A stretch of DNA of 64,000 nt from Podospora pseudocomata (Eukaryota; Ascomycota; Sordariomycetes; Sordariales; Podosporaceae). Of this stretch, positions 37,001-49,548 are shown one piece after another. Location of the stretch: positions 6,510,001-6,574,000 of the forward strand of contig NW_026946363.1 in NCBI RefSeq assembly GCF_035222375.1. The letters run 5' to 3'. The notes beneath the pieces are model-generated. The model worked only from the letters and a program-made list of their open reading frames with translations, ran no database searches and had not been told where the DNA came from. The translations under genes and the position numbers were made by a program. The first letter of the stretch is position 1; each line of letters starts with the position of its first letter.

Positions 37001-38248
37001 TCAAGCCGTAATCATGTCAAAAACATTCACATACCCGTCGAAATCTCCCACTGCAATCTTTGTGCAGTCGTTTGAAAAAGCAGCCGCGGTGATGACGGAT
37101 GCTCGAGTCGCAAAGTCTCCCCTGAAGGCGCCACTGGCCGCATCGCTCACGTCGAATCCGTCTTCTGTCCGGCACGCCAGGTACCGGCAGTCCTTCGACA
37201 CGGCCAAAGGCCACCCCTCTGTTTGCCTGACCACATTCAAATTGTAATTATGCACCCTCCCCGTCTCCAGATACCACAGCACCACATCTCTCCCCCAAAC
37301 CGTCACCACCACCTTCCCATCCCCAGACACTTGCAAAATATCACACGCCGCCCTCGCCCCAATCTCAATCCTCTTCAGCGTCTTCCCGCTATGTAGATCC
37401 GTAACCCTCACATACCCGTCCCTCCCCGCCGTCACCAACCCCCCCCCTTCGGGCAAGAACCCCATCCCCGTCACCTCCTCCGTGTGCTTGATAATCATCG
37501 TCCTCACCTTCAACAACCTCAGTTTCTCCAACCCACAAACCACCACCCGGCTCGAGTCCTTACTCGACACCCCAGCCACCAACCCCCCATCCTCACTCAT
37601 CACCACCGGCGCCCTCACCGGCACCTCATTCCTGCTCCACCTAACCCTCTTCCCCAAATCATACACCTCCACCAACGGCTGTCGGGCATCAAACCCATCC
37701 AACCCCTTAACCTTGACATAAAAAGGACAGACCACCACCGGATCCCCGCCCACCGTCCTCCCAGGCCGGAAACAGAACCCCTTGTGAACCTTGAGCCCAA
37801 ACAAACTCGTATGCGTCCTCCCCCCGCCGTCCTCTTTGACCGCCCACACCGCCAAGGCACTCGACTCGTCAGGGTCGAAGCTCTTGATGTTGCTCTGCTT
37901 CGGCACCAGAGCAGCAACGTGCATGTCACCCGGACTGAAAGCCAAATACGACACCTCGCCTTGCACGGCCGCCGTCTTGCTTCCCACAAAGTTGTTGGCG
38001 TGGTGCGCGGTCATGGTCTTGACAAAGACCATGCTGGTCATGTTTTCAGAGGGCATCTGGCCCGGCTCCTCGTCGGGGGGATCGTCCCATCGTCGGCGCG
38101 TGCTGCTTGTGATGCTGGCGCTGTCGCCTCCGCTGCCGCTGCCGCTGCCGTTGCCAAAGGAGGGGACGCTGAGGGACTCCTCCACTGTGGCCCGGAATGG
38201 CGGTGGTGGTGGTGGTGGTGGAGGTGGGGCAGCGGGTGAGTCTGACAT
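37001..38248 (-). CDS. WD40 repeat protein
   Basis: Intronless, 415 residues from the ATG at 38248 (MSDSPAAPPPP); the frame is open further upstream but this ATG begins the polyproline and Gly-Ser-rich head. From about residue 100 the sequence follows a beta-propeller pattern: GEVSYLAFSPGDMHVAAL, EEVTGMGFLPEGGGLVTAG with DGYVRVTDLHSGKTL, and a final VITAAAFSNDCTKIAVGDFD with GYVNVFD. Repeats are degenerate, so the number of blades is uncertain. Likely a scaffold; no specific partner recognised. Confidence 0.85.
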   Translation of the reverse strand: MSDSPAAPPPPPPPPPPFRATVEESLSVPSFGNGSGSGSGGDSASITSSTRRRWDDPPDEEPGQMPSENMTSMVFVKTMTAHHANNFVGSKTAAVQGEVSYLAFSPGDMHVAALVPKQSNIKSFDPDESSALAVWAVKEDGGGRTHTSLFGLKVHKGFCFRPGRTVGGDPVVVCPFYVKVKGLDGFDARQPLVEVYDLGKRVRWSRNEVPVRAPVVMSEDGGLVAGVSSKDSSRVVVCGLEKLRLLKVRTMIIKHTEEVTGMGFLPEGGGLVTAGRDGYVRVTDLHSGKTLKRIEIGARAACDILQVSGDGKVVVTVWGRDVVLWYLETGRVHNYNLNVVRQTEGWPLAVSKDCRYLACRTEDGFDVSDAASGAFRGDFATRASVITAAAFSNDCTKIAVGDFDGYVNVFDMITA

Positions 38249-38936
38249 TTCTGTAAGGTATGTGTGGGAGGTGTACAGACAGGAAAAGCGAATGTACAAT
38301 GCAGGTGGTGTTTGAGTGAGAGGGGGTGACAGACAAAAACAAGGCAAAAAACAAAGGATGGTATGCTCTGATTAAGAAGGTGCAGCAGTGATCAGGAAAA
38401 CAAATGCGGGCCGAGGTTGTGGGGCTTTATGTCAGTGAGATCTTGTGTAACCTTGCTTTTAGTTCACTGGGGTGGGAACTGTGGGTGTCTGGTGCCAGCA
38501 GAAACAGCAAAAAGACCACGCCATGACTTCACCATGCATCACTTGGGACGTTGGGCTTTTCGAAAGGCTGAAATCATGTATGGAATGTATCCGCTAGTGG
38601 TTGATAGTCGTTGAATGAGGTGCTGTAAAAACATGCAAAGTGCGAGATCTGCAAAACAGAATTCCGAGGCAGCCGGTGTTGTGCTGTTGTTGGCGGGGGC
38701 TTGGAGGCTTGTACAATTGAAATCTGCGGGCAGCTGGCCAGCAATGGAGCGCCAAGTTTATACCAAGTTTTCGGTTCCATCCCCTAGTTCAATGTCTCTG
38801 AGGCTGTGTTGCCAAGAATCAGCGGCTACAACCCGTCCAGATGCATTTTGACACGCCAACTCCCGAAACCCTTCTTGCATGGCTTCCAAGAGCAGCAAGG
38901 ACCCTGAATGAGACCCCCCACTCGACTCGTGCTCGA
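38249..38936. other. Promoter of the WD40 gene and 3' flank of the dioxygenase gene
   Basis: Two minus-strand genes flank this spacer. No gene supported; short frames reading across the dioxygenase 3' end are shadows. Confidence 0.5.
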
Positions 38937-40666
38937 TTAAACCCGGCCGTTCGGGCTCTTGGGCGGAGTCGGGATGTGCTGGTCGGTGGCATCCGACCAT
39001 GATGCATCTGCTGCGTGTTTGAGGTGATGGACAAAGTGGTTCTGCACGGAAGCCCAAATGCCAGGCCGTTCAACTTGGGGATTTATTATGTCAGCAGCCG
39101 AACTGGCTGTCACGGATTGACCACTCACGTCGAATGTCAGGGTGTTGCTCCATAGCCCATCTTGTCAAGGCGAGATGTGACGAGACGTTGAGCATGAAAA
39201 CTAACAACGGGACTAGTCAGCCAATGCCGCCGGTAATCCGGGAGCTCCGGATAGGCAGCCACACTTACACAGAGACCCTTCGAGCTTCGTGGGATCGTTG
39301 GCGGCCTCACTAGCTTGTGTATATGCTTCATAGGTCTCCCCATGAGGCATGTAGCTCTGTTCGAAGCTCAAACCGCCGGCCTCCAGTGGCCTGACACTGC
39401 CTTTGTACTGGCCATGAATGACACCGCATAGTTCCGTAGCGATGTTGCGGTGATAGTAGGGTATTCGGAGCGTGTTCCTAGAGACTGCCCACTTGTCCCC
39501 AAAGACGCAAAAGTCCACCAAGCTTGCAGCCGGCCACTTGCTTGGAGCAGTTAGGACACAATATGAGGTTGGATCTAGTTGATCGGTGTTCGCCGTCAAA
39601 TGACAAAATCGTGACAAGTCGTACCGATATGGCGCATATTTCCCATGCCATGCCACCACGTCAAACGGCGTGTGTGGCTGTGTGTAAGAGAACAGTCTTC
39701 CGGCCAACTTGACGGTGACACAAAATGAACTGGTGTCCTCGTCCGGGTCGAGGTCAAACCGTGCAACTGGATATTCAAAGTCTCGATCATGCGCCAGCCC
39801 GTTTGCGCCCAACACACCCAGATCGGGCAATGCGTATCGAGTCCCAAAAACCTCCAACGCGTAGCCGGAGGCTTTGATTTCTGACCACTGATCCCCGGCT
39901 GGACGGAAGATTTCGACCGAAAATCGAATTCCTGGAGGCAGGACCACAATGGAGCCGGGCTTGACCAAGAGGCTGCCCAGCTCGGTCTTGACATTCAGTG
40001 TCCCTTGTTGTGGTACCACCAGAAGCTCGCCGTCGTGGTTAACAAAGGCCTCACGCTCCATATTCATGTTGAACTCGTACTGATGAACTGCCAGACCCTC
40101 TTTGAGCGTGGCGTCTCCATGGCCCCCCATAGTTCTCAAGCCTTGAACAAAGGTGACCCTGCGGTTCGTGGCCGAGTTCGACGATTCATTGCTTTTTAGA
40201 GGACCCCACGTATATGGAAGCGGCGTGAAGGCGACATTCGAGTTCGTGGGTAGAAAGCATGACTCCAGCTATCGACTTGGTCAGCCTGGTAACTGAAGCG
40301 TTGTGAGGCCTCTACAACAAACATGGAAAATCTCTTCCACCTGTGATGGCGGGTGACGGGCTGCTGCTGGCTTTCCACGGTACATCCATCTGTAAATAAG
40401 AATGTCAAGGCACGAAACGGCAAAGGTTGTCGAGGGCCCACGTACACGTTGGCAGCTGTGCTTTTTGTTGACATGAAAGAGGTGCCGTTCAGAAGCTCAG
40501 CGTAGAGTCCATATCTGCTTTTCTGGGGGAGGTTGGTACCGTGTGGAGGAAGGGCACCCGGTATTGCTTCTGTGGAATGGTGGTTTCCAAATCCAACCTG
40601 ATATCTGTAGGGGTCTTCGGAATCCGCCGCGGTTCTTGGCCATGTTGGAAATTGTTGGAAGGCCAT
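38937..40666 (-). CDS. Homogentisate 1,2-dioxygenase family protein
   Basis: Non-haem iron enzyme family that opens the ring of homogentisate in phenylalanine/tyrosine breakdown. Reconstructed as five exons: 40666-40446, 40389-40341, 40268-39269, 39200-39129 and 39073-38937; all phases agree, 492 residues. Family motifs: [26 protein letters not shown] at the exon 1/2 join, [11 protein letters not shown] at exon 3, and [13 protein letters not shown]. The expected iron ligands are present with the right spacing: His363 (PYYHRN), Glu369 (TELCG) and His399 (MPHGE); the base-like His298 is in VVAWHGKY. Exon 5 ends in [10 protein letters not shown] plus a 30-residue tail longer than usual. The donor of intron 2 (GTGGAA) is weak. 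No other pathway genes lie nearby, so it may be a paralogue. Confidence 0.88.
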
Positions 40667-43220
40667 GTTCCTGATGTTCCAGGTTGGAGCAAGCTAAAAA
40701 AAGTCCAGAGGCAGCGAGGAGCAAAAGATTGGTCTTGTAAGCTTGCTGACTGCTCTAGATATAGCATGCCCGAAGAGTCTGTCTCTCGTTCGGCCTTTGC
40801 CTGTTCAGACAGCTGGTGGTCTGCGGCGTTAACCGGCCCTCAGATGAATAGTTTGCCGCTCATGAGCACCAAGCCAGACCAATGTGCTCGCTCCGCACGC
40901 CTACCTTGTGAATCCAGGTGAGGCTCTCGTCAACGCGCTGGCAAGGGTGGCTACCCCATATGGGGTTAGCAATGAGCGCGATGCTATAATTGGAGAATGT
41001 AGCAGCGGACTGACCGGTCGGCCAAGCAATGACAGAGGCTTCCGCCCCTCCATAACCCGCGCGGAACGACGGAAGGCTTCCATGCCTGCAGCTGACAGAG
41101 GACAGAGCATGCAGAGTAAATGCACTCTGCGACCACAAAACTGTTGGCTTGGTTTTCTTCCGGTCAGGCGAGCACCCAAAGAAGCAACATTGTTAGACCA
41201 AAGATGTAACAGAAAGCAGGGCCTGGCCGCGGGAACAAAGACGGATGGACGTTGGTCACGGGCCCAGCGTTTCCAGACTGCCGGGTCGGCATCAAAAGAT
41301 CCCGAAGTCTCGTGTAGTTATCCGTCCACTAGCGTCATGTTTGCCGCCTTCTGTTGCCGTGTTCGAACCCTTGCTCCTCGTGGCCAGCATCTCCCCTCCT
41401 AGATCTCACTGGGCTGCTTGATCAGTCGTGCAACGTGGGGTCGAGGGATCGTGACAGATGCCGTGATGGACACACGGCGGGAACCCGTGTGGGACTTGCT
41501 GGAAAGGGAAGGAACAGATCAGCGCCGAGTGCCGCATAGAGCTAGCTGTAAACAGGACGGTTTCTTTTTCTCTTCCCTTGCCCAGCAGGTTGCCGTTAGT
41601 TCCCGTCCGGCTCCGGCCCGTGGCATGTTCCGTTGTGCCTTTCTTTGCTCGGGATTATGCAAGACCATGCCTCTACGAGCTAGGTCGAGTTGCAGCCAGG
41701 TCAAGATAGCTTCAACAAACCTCCGTACTTGCCCGAGAAAGGGCTGTTTGGTGGTTTATGGGCCGCTGATTCGTGCGCTTGTATACCTAGCTGGTAAGGA
41801 GTTGTTGACAAACAAGGACGAGCTGAGATCTGAATGGGATTGTTAGCCCACTGTTGGCTCTCGCCTCCTCTCGATGCCTCCACGGGCTGCAGTAGTTGGG
41901 CAAGTAGGACATGGATCAACCGCCGCTCCTGACATGGCAGTTGCAGGCCATGCCGCCTGAATGACTCCGTCGTTTGAGAGAACGGGCCCTGAAGAACGCA
42001 ATATGGCCTGATGGATCGGCATCTCGACGGCTCGGAGGGAAGATGGTGTAGTGAGGCTGGATGATCGCTGACCCTGTTTTGTGGCCCGGGAAGCAATCTA
42101 TGGAGCACAACGACGTTCAGACGGGTTGGAAGGGTAGCATACGACGAAGGGTAGCTGCTGTCCACGAGAATACAACCCCCTTTCAAGCTTGGTCCCTGGT
42201 AGGACCATTGGGGATAAGGCTCGGGGAGGTCTGCCCCTGCCCCCGATGGAGACCAATGGTGGGACAGCAGGTTGCCGTGAGCTTCCAGTCTCCGCAAGAA
42301 GTTTCTTGTTCCAAACAGGTACTGCGTGAGGTGCTCCCCATTACGAGAATCTGACTTCCGGATGAAATACCTCGTAGTTTTCCGCATGGGTCTCACCAAG
42401 CACTCATGGTGATCACATCGATCCTGCAGGCCATCCTCGTCAGTCTCTGCATCGTAAAAGTAGGTTGGTTACTGATAGTACATAACTTGAACTTTTAGCG
42501 GTTCGGTGTGGCGTTCCATCATGAGAGAGCTCTGAGCCGTTAAAACCCGAGGAGGTTCAGTCTTTAGTTCCGTTCTGGTTCGGATTTGTCGCTGATTCAT
42601 CTACTTCGTCATGATCCATTGGTCCCTTTGACTACCCAGCTAGGCCTACCATCATTAAGCTAACCATCGGATCCTCTCTGAGAAGCTCCGCGGTTGACGC
42701 GAAAGGTTGCATAATGTCATTACTCACCCATCCAGATATTGATGAGGCATGCTGAGACCGACAAACAATATGAACCGGCAAGCAATGCGGCGGATGTGGC
42801 TTTGCTGCACGGCGTATTTGCCCAATACCTCCATCTTGTTGCTCGTTGACTTGATGGCGCCCCCTAACAGTTGAAGAACTTGACCCGTCCTGTTGTCATT
42901 CCTCAGCTGCGTGTAAGATATCCCCTATTCTCCACTTTCGTACATGCAAATAATGGTCAGCAGGTTTGTTCGGCAAGCCAACAGGCAGTATGGCGCAGAA
43001 TCTGCCTGCCGCGGTATCCGGCAGGGGCAGGAATGGCCAGATACATGTCAGTGTGTGAAAAATATGGCCATGTGACACATAACGAGCCATGGATCTCATG
43101 GCCTTTCCATTATCCTACAATTCCTTTCGGCATCTCCCGCTCTCTGTTGCGTGTGACCGACGAGATAACCAACTGTGTATACCTACAAGTACAAAGAGAA
43201 AAGAAAGGTGCGTAGTGCGG
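40667..43220. other. 2.5-kb intergenic region
   Basis: Promoter of the dioxygenase at the left edge and 3' flank of the golgin gene at the right. No supported gene or tRNA; short frames only. Confidence 0.5.
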
Positions 43221-46200
43221 CTACCTGCTGTTCATATGCTGGATAGCAGCGAGCCACTTCTGCTCATCAGACCTACGGCGACCAACGGTTAGCAACAACG
43301 ATCGGCATCTTATACAAAAATCGAGAATAGACTCACTTATCAAACTTGAGCAGCTTTCCAAGAACAGGTACCAACTGCGCCCTCAGCCTATTATCCTTCT
43401 GCTCCAAAAACTGCAACATAATCGTCTTCAGGTACATGGCGTCGGGGGTACCCGCTCCATTGACGCTGCCGGAACGAGTCGATTCCTGCGAGGTCCTACT
43501 GGGGTTCGCAGCAGCCGACGACAACTTGGCCTGCAGTGTCTTGACCTCCTTGTTCAACTTGTCATACCTTAACCGGTAATCGTCCAGCGCCCGACGCAAC
43601 TCCGTCGCTTTCCTCTCGTGCTCCCGCACCTGCAGCTCCGATGCATCCAAAGTGGAGCGGAGGTTGGAGACGGTAGTGCGCATCTCACTCACTTCCGTCT
43701 CGGCCCTCTCCTCGATAGCCTCGAGCTCCTGCCTCCTACGGCGCCACTCGCGCTCCTCGCGTTCGAGGCTGTCTTTCTCGCTGGCAAGTTCCTTCACTTC
43801 CCGCTCCAGGTCGCGCACCTTTTGCTTGAGCTCCTCCGTCTCCCGCGATTTGCGACGAGCAAGGGAGGACGACTCATCTTCGAGGCGATCTCTCTCCTCG
43901 ATGGCGGCCTCCATCTTGGTGCGCATCTCATGTAACCTGCTCTCAGCACGCTCGTCAGCCCCGGCGAGGAGCTTCCGCATCGTGTCAGTGTCGCGAGTGC
44001 GTTCATCCAACATCTTCCGTGTATCGGTCAGTTCCTCTTCCAGGTTGTCGACCTGAGACTGGCTCTCCTTGAGCTGCAGGCGTAGTTCCGCAGTCTCATC
44101 ACGCATGCTTCCGATGAGGCTTTGAGCGCTGGAGTACTGATTGGTCTTTGCCTTGACTTCTTCCCGGAGAGTAGCTTGCTCCTTTCTTAACCTGTTGAGT
44201 TCGTCCTCAAGCTGTCCGACGCGTGGGCGGAGCTTGGATGCCTCCTCTTGCACGCGCTGCAGTTCCCTGGATGCCTTCTCTTCTCTGGCCGAGATTTCGA
44301 TCTTTTCAGCTTCTGAACGACGGAGGTCGCGGCCGGTAACACGACGCTCGTCCTCCACCTTCAGCCTAGCATTTGTCTCTTGGGCCACCTTCTCGTGCAG
44401 AGTCTTGATCTCAGCCTCTCGATCGGTCGCAAGACGCTGGGCGCGGGCCAGCTCAGTCTTGAGATCCCTCTCGCGCTTCTCAAGGTTGCGCAGCTCAGTC
44501 GTCTTGGCTGCCAGTTCCTCCTTGGTTGTCTTGAGCAGGGCAGACTCCTGCCTGAGGTTCTTAAGCTCCGGCTGAGCCTTCTGAAGCATCTCCCGAAGAT
44601 CAGTGAGGTCCTTGTATCTGGTCTGTGCAAGCTGCTGGGCGGCAGCCAAATCGGATTGCAAGGTCGATGACTTCATCTTCAGGTCGTCAAACTCTTGCTT
44701 CAACGACTCGTGTTCGCCCTGAAGCTTGGTGCTGACCTGAGCACCAGCGGCCGCGGTCTCGACCTCCTTCTCAAGTTCCGCAATGCGTTCCTTGAGCTCC
44801 CTCTTCTCAGCCTCGAGCTCCTTGAGCCTTTGCTTGGCCTCAACATGGTCGTGGCCAATGGTCATCAGGTTCTCTTGGAGATTCTCAATTTCTTCACGGA
44901 GATCTTCCTCCGTCTTCCTCTGCTTCGATAGTCTTTCGATTCGCTGGTCCTTCTCGGCCAACTCTTCTTGGAGGCGCGTCAATTCGGTTTGCAGCTCGTC
45001 AGCGGAGGGCCCTAGCAGTGGCGAAGAGGGAGGCTGTTCAGTAACTGATGCTTCGCTGGGGGCGGGTTCAGCAGCAGCAGCAGCAGCAGTAGCCGCGCCG
45101 CCGCCGGCACCGCCCTTCTTCTTTTTCTTGTTGTTCTTCTTCCTGCCACCACCCTGTGCAGGTTGGGCCGGAGTGCTGGCTGAAGCAGCAACAGCAGGGA
45201 CAGGCGCTGGGATAGGAACCGACACTGCAGTCTTCAGCTTTTTGTCCAACTCTTCTATCTTGGCTTCATCCTGAGCCTTGGCCTTCTTCAGTGTCTGGAT
45301 TTCAGAATTCAGTTCCTGGATCTTGGTATCGAGATTCTCTTTTGCTTCCGTGATTGTCTTCATCTCCTCCTCCAGGTCCCTGTTGCGGTTCGAGGCGGAA
45401 GAAAGCTTCGCTTCCTTCTCCTTGATGGCCTGCTTGCCCTGTTCCACCTGCCTCTCGAGGTCTTTGATCGTGGCCCTGGCGGTATTGGCGCGCTCTGTCA
45501 AGGTTGTGATCTCGGTATTCCTAGCAGTGAGTTGTGCTTCGAATGAGTTCTTCAGAGCGGCAGCATCCTTGGCTTCGCCAAGTTCCTGCATGGCCGTCTC
45601 AAGACTCTCCACCATACCGGCACTGTGCTCCTTGGCCACGGACAGCTCTTCCTTCAAAGTGCGAACCTCAGTTTCGAGCTTCTCAATCTGTTCTGTCTTC
45701 TTTTCCACCTCTGCTTGTAGTTGTGGGATCTCAGTGTCATAAGAGAACAGTGATTCGCCCTGGCCGCCTTCTTGGGACGCCTCTCCAGCCTTGACCATCT
45801 CGGAACCCTTCTCCTTCTCAGCAGGTGGACTTGTTGATTTGTTGGTCTTCAGTGCGGCAATCTCCTCCTTGAGTGCAAAAACCTCCTTGTCGTTCTCGGT
45901 GATCTTTTTAGAAAGTTCATCATTGAGAGCTGCCAATTGCTTCTCGGCCTCATCTGCCTTCTTTTTGTGCGAATCCTTCTCGGTAGTAACACGCTTCAGC
46001 TCTTCCATCACCATGTCGCTCTTGAGGTTCACCTGATTCAGGTACTCTACGAGAGCTTGAGGCTCGGCAATCGAAGTCAAGGGGGTGTTTTCCTTCAAAG
46101 TCTTCTCAAAGGGCTCGATCAGCATTACTTTGCCATGCGCAATTCGGTAGGACCGTAGCAATTCCGGGTAGGCCTTTTCAAGCCTTTCGAGCTTCCTCAA

Positions 46201-46768
46201 CTTGGCGCGGACCTCGGCCGGCAGTTCGGAAGCGACAAGAGTCACAGTTGAGGAGTCCATCGACCTCTTCTCTGAGATCGAGGATCCGTCTGCGTTTTGC
46301 CCACTCTTCTCAGACATGGCTCTTGACGAAGCAGCCTCGCCCCCCTTTTCGGGAATCACCCCCAGTTCCTTTGCCTTGTCTGGATCCGTCGACATTGGGG
46401 TCGCGGCTCTCGAGGGCGTTGCGGTATCGTCGGTGTCGTCAATTGTAAAGGCAGCCTCGAATACGGCAGGATCGGGATTTGCGGCCCCCCCTTCTCGACT
46501 GGCGGAATCCTGGCCCTGCTTCGCTGCTGGGCGCGGTCGTCGAGCTGGAGAATGGGTGCCCGCACCACTAGATGAGCGCGACCTCCGCGCAGGAGCGCTC
46601 CCTGAAGCCTGCGGTTGCGCCTCCAGAGAGGCACGTTGTCGAGCTTGTTCCTCTGCGATGGTCCGGTCAATTGCTCCTTTCAGTCTCTGCAGGTGCTCCA
46701 TTGTCAGGTTTGGCCGTTGAAGGAGGAGTTAGTTGCCTTGAGCGGATGTTGCAACTGACCTGGAACAT
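43221..46768 (-). CDS. imh1: GRIP-domain golgin, Imh1-type
   Basis: Peripheral trans-Golgi tether predicted to bind an Arl1-type GTPase through its GRIP domain. Exons 46768-46760 (nine bases encoding MFQ), 46686-43337 and 43272-43221 give 1136 residues. The tiny first exon joins in frame to RLKGAIDRTIAEEQARQR, a typical golgin start, over a 73-bp intron with CTAAC; an ORF-internal ATG at 46701 would lie in the intron. After a Ser/Pro-rich head, a Glu/Lys/Leu heptad coiled coil runs most of the length, interrupted by a Lys-rich and Ala-rich linker (about 45050-45160). The GRIP domain is split by the last intron: YLKTIMLQFLEQKD and LVPVLGKLLKFDK, then SDEQKWLAAIQHMNSR. Confidence 0.93.
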
Positions 46769-47869
46769 ATTGAGTTAAGACTGGAGAAACCAGTCACAAG
46801 AAAAAAAGGATAACACAGCAGAATGGTCTCAGCGGAGACACGAAAGGGAGCGCAAGGTGTCAAGTTGTCCTGTAGCTGCACAGACAAAGGTCGAGATTAG
46901 TCGTCACAATTGGTGCGCAAGGTGGAATAGGGAGTAGGTGGAAAGGGCAAGAGAACGAAAAGAAGAGACTAACTTTCAGAATCAAAAGCCCCAGAAAAGA
47001 GGATTGGACTTCATTCAACGGCCGTGGGCATGATCTTGTTCCTCTGATGCCACAGCGGATTGTTTCGTCCTTCGTCTCTGAAGTTGAGCCACTTGTCAGC
47101 CAGCGCCAGCTTTCAGCAGCAGTTCGCAGCCTGCCAAGAGCGCCCTGACAACCCCCGGGATTTTAGGCCGCGCAGGGGTCGTCGGGAAGTTGGGATTGCC
47201 GGCGGCATCTTGTTTTTGTGGGTAAGCCGTTATGCGGCATACAGAGATATTTGTGTCTTTCCACAAATGTTGGGCATTTGTCTGCCAGCCTCCCAGACCA
47301 GCGACAATAAGGTTGATACGAGCATAGACGTGGAGAAGACCGTGAAAAGATAAAATTAGAGAAGATGGAGCGATTATGCCCATCTCGGAGGTCACACTCC
47401 GTAGTTACTGCCAGGCTGGTATGCAGAGAGATAACCGGGGTATTCTTTTATCGGGGGATGAGGTCACCGTGCACGAGCTCTCCACAGCACCCTTGAAAGT
47501 CTAGCGCTGGAGCTCCTTTCCCAGTGCTGTCATCTTTCCATCGCAAGTTCGCAGCTGACAGCCTCAGGTGGGCGATGCGAACACAAGCTTGACATCCAAG
47601 CAGCCTTGCCGCGACAAAATTCTTGCTGGCGGAGTCTTTGCTGTCGAGGCCGACGATTTTCTCAACGGTTTTTGGTTTTTTGTTTCACTCTTCCAGTGTT
47701 ATCTCTTTTCACTTCTTACACTCTCTGCTGAAACAATAATTTCCACATCCTACACTCTCTACCTACCCCTTTCGCGCAAACGTAGTCCCGACGACAGCAA
47801 TACAGACACGACGTTACCACCATCACGGCTATATAGCACAGTTATTGGCGACTTTTCCTCTTATTCACT
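46769..47869. promoter_or_regulatory. Divergent promoter region between the golgin and lunapark genes
   Basis: About 1.1 kb between divergent start codons of two endomembrane genes. It is the only place for both promoters. No specific sites assigned and no other gene seen. Confidence 0.5.
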
Positions 47870-49064
47870 ATGGTTTCGCTCTGGCCATGGGGGGTTAGTG
47901 TAGCCTTGCTTCCCTGCGCCGTTTGCTTACTGACTGACATTGTATTTATTTGCACAGAGAGACGACTCTTCCCCCGCGTCTTTTGAAAAGGCGCTCTCGA
48001 CTCTTTCGACCAAAATAACGGTAACCCAAACTCGCCTCGATCAATCCCGCGCGAAAGCCAGACGGATCAAGGTGCTGGGTACGCTTTACATCGGTTTCGC
48101 CTACCTTGTTTATGCGATTGTCTTGATGCTGGTGGTTGGTTACAAGGACATGGGGGCATGGGAGTGGACGGGCATGGCGGGAGGGCCGGTCTTGATTTCG
48201 CTGGTCCGCTCGATTACGACCATTTTCTTTGATTACCGAATCGAGAGGCTCACTGCGCGCCTCAAGGAGTATCAGACTGAACGCGCCAAAACCATCCAGA
48301 AACTAAAGGATGCTACCAAGTACGATTCGACGCTCGAGCTGCTCGAGAAGTACGGCGGCTCCGACAACAAACAGAAGAAGAACAAGAAGAAGACGTCCGA
48401 GGAGGAGGAAGACGAAGGTGCTGGCGCTGTCAAAGAACAGCCACAACCCAGGCATCATGCTCGTACGGGACTGCCGCCCCCGCCCACAGCAAATATCCAG
48501 CGCCGTCCAGAGTCCAGTGCCGGTGCACCTGCACCACACTCTAGGGTGCCAAGTTCAGTATATGGAGCACCAAGCCAACGGTCTCCCAGCCCCATGATCA
48601 GTGAGGCGGCCGAGTTCGCGCCAAATGCTTTTGAAGGGAGAGCTCCCCCGCCGTTCCTACAGCATCCACCTGCCACGATGGCCCCTCCTCCCGAGCCGCA
48701 CTGGTACGATCGCATTCTGGACACCTTGTTGGGGGAAGACGAGACGGCCGCCAAGAACAGAATTGTCTTGATCTGCGCGAAGTGCCGGCTTGTCAACGGC
48801 CAGGCACCACCAGGAACGAAATCATTGGCTGAGATTGGAAAATGGAAGTGCATGGCATGTGGGGCGACCAATGGCGAGATAGACGAGGGGAAGCGCATCG
48901 TGCAGGAGGTACTTGGAGGAAGGGGAACAAAGGCGGACTCCATTGCCGGAACCACCGATGATGAAGGCGGACAGAGCTCCAGCGAGATTGTCGAGGTAGA
49001 GCAGGATCTGTCCACCGAACCTCAGGAACTGTCCGTGAGGAAGAGAGCGAAGAGGGGGCAGTGA
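47870..49064 (+). CDS. LNP1: Lunapark homologue, ER network protein
   Basis: Integral ER protein that stabilises three-way junctions of the tubular network. Exon 1 (47870-47893) encodes only MVSLWPWG; a 64-bp intron leads to exon 2 (47958-49064), 376 residues in all. Features in order: N-terminal helix (RDDSSPASFEKALSTLSTKI), coiled coil, two hydrophobic segments (VLGTLYIGFAYLVYAIVLML and about 25 residues on), a second coiled coil, a Lys/Glu-rich and Pro-rich linker, and a C-terminal zinc ribbon with CAKC and CMAC pairs. This order is that of lunapark. The acidic/basic tail ends KRAKRGQ. Confidence 0.93.
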
Positions 49065-49548
49065 TGATCGAGTGCTAGGACGGTATTTATTTTAACAGTT
49101 CAATCTATCTCATGGTTTCTTTTGTTATGGCTCGCACGACACATCTACTGAACTCAAGAGGTCCGTCGTGTGCCAAGCCTGCCCTGGAACCTGCCTGCAA
49201 TGCGTGGGATAAAGTACAAAGAGTAGGGTGCGGTGGTGAGTCCGAACTGAGAGGGTTATGGCTCTTTGTCATAGAGCGGACCATACCCTATTTGGGTAGA
49301 GTACAAAGGATGGTCCGTGATGACTTCGTGGGCGGTTCTGCAGGATCGCCAAAGGCTCGACAATGCCATTTTGAAGCATCTCGAAGCCATGTAGGAAGAT
49401 AAAGAAACCTGATGAGGATTAAAATCTGGAAAGGCCAGCGCAGTAATCCACTTCGAGGATCGTTACATCTTTCTTTTTGATCGTAATATACTGATCAGCG
49501 CCTCATCACCATCAAAGCTCCGATATATTATTCGAAACCAGCACAGCA
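49065..49548. other. Intergenic region, 3' flank of lunapark and promoter of the next gene
   Basis: About 480 bp without a recognisable gene. Confidence 0.5.

Noticed and set aside
41354-41400. Possible tRNA B-box (GTTCGAACCC)
   Set aside because: No matching A-box or cloverleaf could be drawn around it.
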